A stretch of 64,000 nucleotides of DNA. Source: Neopusillimonas aromaticivorans. GTDB taxonomy: Bacteria; Pseudomonadota; Gammaproteobacteria; Burkholderiales; Burkholderiaceae_B. The notes beneath the pieces are model-generated. The model ran no database searches. It was not told where the DNA came from and saw nothing but the letters and a program-made list of their open reading frames with translations. Both the position numbers and the translations under genes were made by a program. Below, piece after piece: positions 1 through 6,323 of the stretch (within the stretch, counting starts at the first letter, position 1; every line of letters starts with the position of its first letter). The stretch spans positions 1,116,001 through 1,180,000 of the forward strand of contig NZ_CP128233.1 in the NCBI RefSeq assembly GCF_030344915.1. The letters run 5' to 3'.

Positions 1-33
1 ACTGGTGCGGCATGAACGTTTCATTCAGCACCT

Positions 34-72
34 TTAACCCTCGAATGAATTAACCCGTTGACCTATTAACCC
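34..72. repeat. three direct TTAACCC heptamers, 16-bp period
   Basis: TTAACCC occurs at 34-40, 50-56 and 66-72, each start exactly 16 bp after the previous one, 46 bp upstream of the first start codon. The spacing suggests a binding array for a regulator of the gene at 118, but 16 bp is not a whole number of helical turns and no regulator is identifiable. Nothing else is visible in bases 1-117 apart from the AAGGAG ribosome site just before 118. Confidence 0.35.
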
Positions 73-117
73 TTACCCTTCAACAAAAACGAAACCACTA
101 TCTCTCAAGGAGTTTTC

Positions 118-555
118 ATGCGTCTTTTATCGATTCTTTTTGGTTTGGCGTTCATCGCCTGGACCGCAAGCAACCTGCATAACAACCCGCGCTGGACCTG
201 GTCGCCGGGTGAAGGCGAGCTTCCGCGCGACGTCGTCGCCATGTATATGGACATGGCCTACAAGGAAGGCGACCTTGAAAAGGCTGCAAAGACGTTTCTG
301 ACACCAAAAACCAAAGACGAAGTCCCGGCTGACCAGATCTTGCCAGAGGGCAAGCCCTTCGAGCCCAAGGTTAAAAAAGTCATTGCTGAAGGCTTCAATG
401 TGGCCGTTTGGTACACCATCGAAGGCGACCCGGCACAAAAGCAATATCTGGAAATTTTCAATATTCGCGGTGGCCGTGTAGCAACGCGTGAACGCCTGGT
501 TCAGCCCGGCACATTGGCCGCCGCAAACCAGACAACCGCCCCTGCTACCAACTAA
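118..555 (+). CDS. small exported NTF2/SnoaL-like protein
   Basis: A 145-residue protein that I cannot name. The first ~20 residues (MRLLSILFGLAFIAWTASN) form a hydrophobic signal or anchor segment. The remainder, with a helical MYMDMAYKEGD stretch and later a VWYTIEGDP...YLEIFNIRGGRV strand pattern, resembles the NTF2/SnoaL fold, where a polar side faces a small-molecule pocket. A strong AAGGAG lies a few bases before ATG 118. The next gene, a DoxX-like membrane protein, begins 18 bp downstream, so the two are probably co-transcribed. Envelope location is inferred from the N-terminus. No catalytic residue can be assigned. Confidence 0.6.
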   Translation: MRLLSILFGLAFIAWTASNLHNNPRWTWSPGEGELPRDVVAMYMDMAYKEGDLEKAAKTFLTPKTKDEVPADQILPEGKPFEPKVKKVIAEGFNVAVWYTIEGDPAQKQYLEIFNIRGGRVATRERLVQPGTLAAANQTTAPATN

Positions 556-573
556 ATCGACTTCGGAGCAACC

Positions 574-1079
574 ATGAATCTGACACAACACCTGAAATTC
601 GACGCCCGCACCATCGGTGCCCTGATCATCTCTTTCCTGCGACTGTACCTGGGGCCTGGATGATTGTCAGTGGCTCAAGCTACTGGCTGCACGAACTGGG
701 TTATCAGCCGATTTTCCCTCAACCTTTCGGCACGTTGCCTGACTCGAACAAAATGCTGATCACATTTGTTGAAATCGGCCTGTTCGATATTGTGAAGACC
801 CTGGAAATCATTGGCGGCCTGATGCTGGTCTGCAAGATTTTTGTACCGCTGGGCGTGGTGATTCTGTTCCCGATCAGCGCCATGGTGTTCTACAACGCCG
901 TATTCCTGAACCAGCGTTACGACGGCATCCTGAGCGTAACCTACATGGGCACGGCCTGCCTTTACATGAACGTTGTCCTGCTGCTGGCCTACATCAGGTA
1001 TTACCTGCCCATGCTGAAGTTCGATGCCGAAATGGGCAGCTTGTCTGATTTCAAACGCATTCCTGAAATTTTCAAATAA
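574..1079 (+). CDS. DoxX-type integral membrane protein (frameshifted here)
   Basis: Starts at ATG 574 (MNLTQHLKFD) after CGGAGC, and reads into TGA at 661. The frame one base over continues as ...RLYLGAWMIVSGSSYW... to 1079. Adding one G to the GGGG run at 651-654 restores a single protein of ~168 residues. It has about four membrane helices (for example IIGGLMLVCKIFVPLGVVILF and YMNVVLLLAYIRYYL), the DoxX/DoxD layout. Biochemical roles in this family vary (quinone-linked or redox partner proteins), so no reaction is assigned. It is clearly related to the minus-strand protein at 3046-3504, the two flanking an exported MmgE/PrpD protein. A strong terminator follows. Confidence 0.75.
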
Positions 1080-1142
1080 TTCCCCAACCACTCAGACAAG
1101 AAATATCAAATCCACACGGTTTTAAGTGCTTCCCCAGACTTT

Positions 1143-1182
1143 GGCCCGCCAACCGGCTCCAACCGGCGCGGGCCGTTTTTTT
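1143..1182 (+). terminator. rho-independent terminator
   Basis: GGCCCGC (1143-1149) pairs perfectly with GCGGGCC (1168-1174), followed by G and seven T residues (1176-1182). It separates the DoxX-like gene from the MmgE/PrpD gene, which therefore probably has its own promoter in the 1183-1224 gap. Confidence 0.85.
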
Positions 1183-1224
1183 GGTTGCCATGATTAAAAA
1201 CTTTTTCACCACGGAGACAACACC

Positions 1225-2769
1225 ATGAAAGAACTGAAAATTTCTCGTCGCGGCTTCGCCCAGACTTCGTTGGCCGCTATCGCTGCCATGTATGCTGGAC
1301 GTAGCGTACAGGCCCAGGAAAGCCAATCCGCCAAAGAGCCCGCAAACGACCGCCCTGCCCCCAGAAAAGACGCTTCGACAGATGCGATTGTCGATATCGT
1401 GAATTTTTGCCTCGAAACAACCTACGACCGCTTGCCGGCCAATGTCATCGCCATCACGAAACAACAGGTTCTGGATACACTGGGAGTTTCATTGGCAGGC
1501 CAGAACGCCGAAGGGGTCACGCAGTTACGTGAATTCACGCTGCACAACGGTGGTCGCCCGGACAGCCACGTCTGGGGAACCCGGACCCGGGTTCCCGCCC
1601 ATGAAGCAGCACGTATCAATGGCACCATGGCACACGCCCTTGATTACGATGACACGCACGAAAAATCTTACGTGCACCCCGCTGTCATCACTGTTCCCGC
1701 CGTCCTGGCAATTGCAGAACAGGTTCCAGGCGTAACAGGTAAAGACATCATCGTCGCCATTGTGCTGGGCACCGACATCAGCTGCCGCCTTGCCCTGGCG
1801 GGTCAACCCGGCGTGAATCCGTTCAAGATCGGCTGGCACAACACGACCACCTATGGCTACATTGCATCAGCGCTTGCTGCAGGCAAACTGCTAGGGCTAA
1901 CGAAAGACCAGATGATCAACGCCGCCGGGATTGCCTATCATCAGGCGGCAGGTAATGCGCAGGCACATATTGACAGCGCACTGACAAAACGAATGGGACC
2001 CGGCTTTGCCTGCAGCGCCGGCGTTCTTGCGGCCCAAATGGCACGCCATGGCATCACCGGTGCGCGCGGCGTTCTGGAAGGGCCGCTAGGGCTTTATTAC
2101 CAGTACCACAAGGGTCACTACAACCGTGAGGCTTTGGTAGGCAGTCTTGGCAAGCAGTTTGCAACCACCGACCTTTCCTTCAAGCCGTATCCCTCATGCC
2201 GGGGCAGCCACACTGCGGTTGACGCGGCACTGGCTGTAACACGCAACCCGCAGTTTTCGATCAACGATGTCAAGTCCATCACCATTTACAACGGCCCGGC
2301 AGAATACAAACTTCTGGGAGATCCCGTCGCAACCAAACGCGCACCCAAGACCAACGTGCAGGCGCAGTTCAGCAACCCCTGGGTTGTAGCCACCATCCTG
2401 AACAACGGCCAGATCACGCTGGACGACTTCACACCGGCCGCATTGCAAAACAAGACCATTCTGGCGCTCACACAGAAAGTGAATACGGCACTGGATGACA
2501 CCATGGTGACCAAGGGCGGCGGTGTTGGCCCGACACGCGTGGTTGTTGAACTCAACAACGGACGACAGCTGACTGAAACAGCGATGACGGCAAAGGGCGA
2601 ACCCAATCAACCCTTGACGCCCGCAGAGTTCGAGCAGAAGTTCAAGGATTGCGCTGCATCAGCAGGTCTGAACTCCGCGCAAATTGCGTCGATCATTAAA
2701 GATATCGAAGGCCTTGAACACATGACTCAAGCCTCGAGACTGTGCGAGCAGCTGGTCAAATCGGCCTGA
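1225..2769 (+). CDS. MmgE/PrpD family protein with twin-arginine signal
   Basis: 514 residues. MmgE/PrpD proteins include 2-methylcitrate dehydratase and cis-aconitate decarboxylase, normally soluble cytosolic enzymes of small tricarboxylates. After residue ~50 the sequence follows the family: LGVSLAGQNAEGV, GTMAHALDYDDTHEKS (the conserved HxxDYDDTH-type active-site region), AAGIAYHQAAGN, and FKPYPSCRGSHTAVDAAL in the C-terminal lid domain. Unusually the N-terminus carries SRRGFAQTSLAAIAAMYAGRSVQA, a Tat signal with a probable cleavage after AQA, so the protein should be folded in the cytoplasm and exported. The closest known substrate is not readable. It ends at a bidirectional terminator. 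The family call is firm; the reaction is not. Confidence 0.85.
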   Translation: MKELKISRRGFAQTSLAAIAAMYAGRSVQAQESQSAKEPANDRPAPRKDASTDAIVDIVNFCLETTYDRLPANVIAITKQQVLDTLGVSLAGQNAEGVTQLREFTLHNGGRPDSHVWGTRTRVPAHEAARINGTMAHALDYDDTHEKSYVHPAVITVPAVLAIAEQVPGVTGKDIIVAIVLGTDISCRLALAGQPGVNPFKIGWHNTTTYGYIASALAAGKLLGLTKDQMINAAGIAYHQAAGNAQAHIDSALTKRMGPGFACSAGVLAAQMARHGITGARGVLEGPLGLYYQYHKGHYNREALVGSLGKQFATTDLSFKPYPSCRGSHTAVDAALAVTRNPQFSINDVKSITIYNGPAEYKLLGDPVATKRAPKTNVQAQFSNPWVVATILNNGQITLDDFTPAALQNKTILALTQKVNTALDDTMVTKGGGVGPTRVVVELNNGRQLTETAMTAKGEPNQPLTPAEFEQKFKDCAASAGLNSAQIASIIKDIEGLEHMTQASRLCEQLVKSA

Positions 2770-2773
2770 AATC

Positions 2774-2819
2774 AAACAGGCCCCTTTGCATGCCTTGCAG
2801 CAGCCAAAGGGGCTTGTTT
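2774..2819. terminator. bidirectional terminator between convergent genes
   Basis: A 15-bp stem, AAACAGGCCCCTTTG (2774-2788) with CAAAGGGGCTTGTTT (2805-2819), contains one G-U pair. Flanking A and T tracts allow termination in both directions, for the MmgE/PrpD gene (+) and the small membrane protein gene (-). Confidence 0.85.
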
Positions 2820-2833
2820 CTGGACTCAAGACA

Positions 2834-3024
2834 TCAGCGGCTGGAGTTTTCTCTTTCAGCATGAAGGCCAGTGTAATCAGACCTGAAAATACCGGCGGGC
2901 CCCAATCGTACATGCGCAGCGGGCGAGCGCCCATGGACGTTGAAAACCCAATGACGATCAGCGTCCATATCACGACGACCGCAGCGAGAATAAAGATATG
3001 CTTGTTCTGGATTTTGGTGCTCAT
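2834..3024 (-). CDS. small two-helix membrane protein (frameshifted near its end)
   Basis: Begins MSTKIQNKHIFILAAVVVIW with a clear first membrane helix. After a short loop (GARPLRMYDWGPP) a second helix follows (VFSGLITLAFML). As read, the frame runs on through the terminator and into the neighbouring gene. Adding one A in the AAAA run near 2852 gives ...LKEKNSSR and a stop at 2834, just before the terminator, so I take ~63 residues as real. It starts 21 bp after the DoxX-like gene at 3046-3504 and is probably co-transcribed with it. No family recognised. Confidence 0.5.
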
Positions 3025-3045
3025 GGCATGCTCCGGATGATTGAA

Positions 3046-3504
3046 TCAGCGATAGTCTGCACGATCTTTGAACCCTTCCCACAAGAAGTAAGGTGCAGCC
3101 TTGGCGCGCAGGTAGTTCACGTAATAGCCCCCATAGGCCAGCAACAGGCTGCCGTTCAGCAACAGCTCTTGCGTACCCGTAAACTTTTGACGTGGTGCCG
3201 GTGAAACGATAAGGTTTAGATACGCAATCTGAACCGTGATTCCGCCCATGATGATCAGGGCCAGCGGCACAAAACGGTTGAACAACAGCATGGCACCCAG
3301 AATGACTTCCAGGTACTTTACGAAAGGGTAAAACCCGATATTCGTCATTTCAAGCAAATACGGACCCACTGCACCAGCCTTGCTGAAGTCGGGGATGAAA
3401 TCAAAAATCACGTAATAAAGACCTGACTTCAGATAATGAAAGGCGAAGTAAAGCCTTAACCACATCACCAGAAACTTCCAGGGTGAATCTCCTGCACTGA
3501 TCAT
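3046..3504 (-). CDS. DoxX-type integral membrane protein
   Basis: 152 residues, intact. Four likely membrane segments include FLVMWLRLYFAFHYLKSG, YLEVILGAMLLFNRFVPLALIIMGGI and LLLNGSLLLAYGGYYVNYL. Overall spacing, the KYLEVILGAMLLF segment and the aromatic YY near the end match the plus-strand DoxX-like protein at 574-1079, making the two divergent paralogs. DoxX proteins are usually partners of redox enzymes or quinone-linked complexes; here the neighbours are a two-helix protein and an exported MmgE/PrpD enzyme. Function beyond the family is unknown. Confidence 0.75.
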   Translation of the reverse strand: MISAGDSPWKFLVMWLRLYFAFHYLKSGLYYVIFDFIPDFSKAGAVGPYLLEMTNIGFYPFVKYLEVILGAMLLFNRFVPLALIIMGGITVQIAYLNLIVSPAPRQKFTGTQELLLNGSLLLAYGGYYVNYLRAKAAPYFLWEGFKDRADYR

Positions 3505-3550
3505 GAATGCCTCCCGGGCGTTGTTCGCACACTTGAATGTGCTTTTTTAG

Positions 3551-3588
3551 CAAGCAAAACGCCCCGGCATCAGCAGGCAACGGGGCGT
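3551..3588 (-). terminator. probable terminator after the porin gene
   Basis: ACGCCCCG (3559-3566) pairs perfectly with CGGGGCGT (3581-3588). Read on the minus strand the stem is followed by TTTTGCTTGC, a moderately U-rich tail. It sits 27 bp beyond the porin stop. Confidence 0.6.
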
Positions 3589-3614
3589 GTTCTCTTTAGC
3601 AACTCACGCAGCCA

Positions 3615-4700
3615 TCAGAAACGATGCTGCATACCAATACCGAAAGCGCTTACACGCTCGCCTTTGGCTTGCGGGGCAGGCAAGCCGCCGGGGGAAAATG
3701 GTCTGCCGTGCGTTGTTACGATTGTCCAGCTGCTTGAAATAGGTGTACAACAAGGTCCGTTTGGACAAATTGTGAACGTAACCCACGGCCCACGAGCGAA
3801 TATCCCAGTCGCGTACCTCGGTTGTTGCGCCACGCGGCAAGAAAGGCACCTCGTTGCTGGCCTGACCATAGGCAAAATGCACGTGCCCTGACTTGCTGAC
3901 GGGTACGCGTGCACCCAGTTGCCAGGCGCGGTCTGACCCGTCATAGCCCGCGGACTTCCTGAGCTGGTAGCTGGCAAAGACAGTGGCCCACGAGAACTTG
4001 TAGCTGACGCCCAAGGCATGTTCAGTCTGGCGCCCTGTATAAGAATCAGCGTACGTTGTACCCAGACTGCGACCAAAGGCATACGTGACGGTTAACGGGC
4101 CGTTGTCATAGTTCAGCATGGCCAAGTCGAAACTTTTGGAACGGTTCACTGCCGTCGGCGACGAGCGGAACCCATGCTGGTAGGCAAACTCGAAACCGGC
4201 AAATTTAGGTGTACGGTACTGAATGGCGTTATCCATGCGGGCGGGATCTGACAACGGGTTGTACATCCAGGGGTAGGGTTCTCTCCGGTCAGGGACCCCA
4301 CCACCGAGCCCGGTGCAATGATCATCGGGTCGTACTTGCCACCAAACTCATACCCCAGCCCCTGCAAACGACCCATGATGATCTGCCCAAAATCCTTGCT
4401 GCGCAAACCCGTGTAGGCCTGACGTCCGAACAGGCGCCCCCTTGAGCCGACGTACCTGTGTTGATATTGAACCCGCTTTCAAGTACGAAGACCGCATCCA
4501 GCGTCTCACTGATCTTTTCAACGCCACGCAAGCCCCAGCGTGACCCCCAGACCACCCGAATTCATGCTGGTGATGCTGTTTTCACTGTTACGAAAATAGC
4601 TGATGTTGGCATCGGCCACACCATAAAGCGTCACCGTCATCGCTGAAGCGGCGCACGGCACCAATGCGGCAGCCGCTGTTGCAAGAATAAGCTTCTTCAC
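3615..4700 (-). CDS. outer-membrane general porin, Burkholderiales type (several frameshifts)
   Basis: Reassembled from four frames into ~361 residues, the normal length of trimeric 16-strand porins. The N-terminus from GTG 4700 is VKKLILATAAAALVPCAASA (signal peptide), then MTVTLYGVADANISYF, the classic first strand. Later come WGLRGVEKISETLDAVFVLESGFN, RQAYTGLRSKDFGQI-like and YRTPKFAGFEFAYQHGF segments, VTYAFG strands and the terminal aromatic ...FGIGMQHRF ending in Phe, as outer-membrane sorting requires. GGGAGA lies ahead of the GTG. Frame changes fall near 3700, 4260, 4400 and 4540. It passively admits small hydrophilic solutes. A tandem repeat lies ~100 bp upstream. Confidence 0.8.
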
Positions 4701-5044
4701 TCTGTCTCCCTGAGTATTTTTTGGTACCGCACCCAATGCCGGCAACCTGTTGGAGTATTTTTCGAAAACGCACAACTCTGGCCCGCCAGTACTGCACTGC
4801 AACCAGTGCACCAGTGCACCAGTGCACCAGTGCACCAAAACTATGCATTCATAATGTTATGTTTAAATTGCTAGGCAATCAACGCTAAACAAAATGAATA
4901 AGGGAAAGCACTTAGAACCAAAAACAACGATTTGACGTCATCACAAGCGGTCTGTGGCAGCTGCGCCTTTACGCCGTAAAGCCCATTCTCAAGGCGATGC
5001 CGAACTGTAAAAATCAGGAAAAAGACTCTTCCGGCGAGCGCGTG
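4701..5044. other. divergent intergenic region, porin / GH153 gene
   Basis: 344 bp between divergent starts. It holds the ACCAGTGC repeat and an AT-rich patch (4835-4905) that could carry promoters for both directions. No confident -35/-10 pair, operator or small gene was recognised. The stretch 4920-5030 looks unstructured. Confidence 0.4.
4802..4833. repeat. 8-bp tandem repeat ACCAGTGC x4 upstream of porin
   Basis: Four perfect, uninterrupted copies of ACCAGTGC at 4802-4809, 4810-4817, 4818-4825 and 4826-4833, then a partial fifth (ACCA). Related CAGTACTGCACTGCA precedes it. It is located 102 bp before the porin start on the minus strand, where promoter elements would lie. Copy number could change by slipped-strand mispairing and alter promoter spacing (inference). 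Confidence 0.85.
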
Positions 5045-6290
5045 ATGATAACGAAGGCGATGATTAACCGGGTGCTGAAGACCATGACCTGGTCGCTTCT
5101 GCTGTGCGTGCCACTGTGCACAGCAGCACAACCGCCGCACATTGCCAACCCGCCAGACACTCCAACGCCAGCCGCCCTGGAACCACATCTGCGTGTCGCC
5201 CACGTGGACCTGGACTATGTCTACGACCCCGACCCCGCACAAACCCGGCGCAACGCTGACCTGCTGGTACAGCGCATCATCAACCTGGGCGTGAATACAG
5301 TTTTTACAGGCCTTTGCCGACCCGACGGGCGACGGGCTGGTACGCGCGCTGTATTTCCCGAACCAGCATTTGCCCATGCGGGCAAACCTGTTCAAACCAG
5401 TCTCCGAGCGATTGCGCAGCGAGGCCGGTGTAATTGTTTTTGCCTGGATGCCCGTGCTGGCGTTTGATCTGCAAAAAGACCTGCCCCGGGTCTTGCGCTG
5501 GCAGCCCCGGAAAAGTACCGATACCGATACCGATACCGATACCGATACCGATACCGATACCGATACCGATACCGATACTCAGCAGTATCAACGACTCTCA
5601 CCTTTCGATGCAGATGCCCGCAGGGCTATTGAGAAAATCTATGAAGACCTGTCAGGACACGCCCGACTGGATGGCCTGCTGTTTCATGACGATGCGCTGC
5701 TGGGAGATTTTGAAGACGCCAGCGCAGCCGCACTGGCGGTGTATGTGGCCCATGGATTGCCGGGAACACTGACGGACCTGCACTCAGACACCCGGAATTT
5801 TCAGCGCTGGACGCGCCTGAAAACCCGTACGCTGACACAATTTACGCTACGGCTGCGCGACCGCGCCCAGACCAAGCAAACCCAACGGATACTGACAGCG
5901 CGAAATATTTATGCACGCCCGGTACTTGACCCCGAAAGCCGCGCCTGGTTCAGCCAGGACTTTGACGATTTTTTGAGCCATTACGATATTGTGGCGGTGA
6001 TGGCCATGCCCCTGATGGAGGGTATCACCCCGCAAGCCTCAGCCGCCTGGATCGACACCCTGATCGACGTCGTCGCGACCCGCCCACAGGGTCTGGCCAA
6101 AACCCTGTTTGAGCTTCAAACCAAAGACTGGTCACTGCCAGACAACCCTGCCGTTCCGACGAACCTGTTCGAACAATGGCTGATACGGCTCCAGGCCAAA
6201 GGGGTAAGGCACATCGGCTACTACCCCGATGACTTTCATAAAAACGAACCCGCTCTGGAGCAGGTCAGGCCTTACCTGACCGCGCCTTGA
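5045..6290 (+). CDS. secreted PgaB-like glycoside hydrolase (GH153 domain only; one frameshift)
   Basis: About 415 residues. A signal peptide (MITKAMINRVLKTMTWSLLL...CTAAQ) is followed directly by the C-terminal domain of PgaB: RVAHVDLDYVYDPDPAQTRRN, LGVNTVF, then in the next frame QAFADPTGDGLVRALYFPNQHLPMR, FAWMPVLAFDL, IYEDLSGHARLDGLLFHDDALLGDFEDAS and VAVMAMPLMEG. Family members hydrolyse partly deacetylated poly-beta-1,6-N-acetylglucosamine in the periplasm or outer membrane. Full PgaB is ~670 residues because a deacetylase domain precedes this one; it is absent here. The frame changes in the T run near 5303. A (Thr-Asp)10 insertion sits in the domain after LRWQPRKS. No pga operon partners are adjacent. 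Confidence 0.8.
5517..5576 (+). repeat. in-frame hexanucleotide microsatellite ACCGAT x10, encodes (Thr-Asp)10
   Basis: Ten perfect ACCGAT units, plus a trailing ACT, inside the GH153 coding sequence. The 6-bp unit preserves frame whatever the copy number. On the opposite strand it would read as Tyr-Arg or Gly-Ile repeats, which are shadows. The repeat adds a 21-residue acidic linker between W-Q-P-R-K-S and QQYQRLSPFD. Confidence 0.95.
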
Positions 6291-6323
6291 ACCGGTTACG
6301 CCCTGCTTGGGCCATGATGCAGA

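Noticed and set aside
2659..2833. C-terminal extension of the two-helix membrane protein through the terminator
   Set aside because: This stretch reads through a perfect bidirectional terminator and overlaps the MmgE/PrpD gene; a one-base A-run correction ends the protein at 2834.
5517..5576. Tandem array considered as a CRISPR
   Set aside because: The unit is only 6 bp with no spacers, and it is in frame within a coding domain.
5304..5601. Minus-strand frames with long Tyr-Arg or Gly-Ile repeats
   Set aside because: They are the complement of the ACCGAT microsatellite inside the GH153 gene, with no ribosome site and no similarity outside the repeat.
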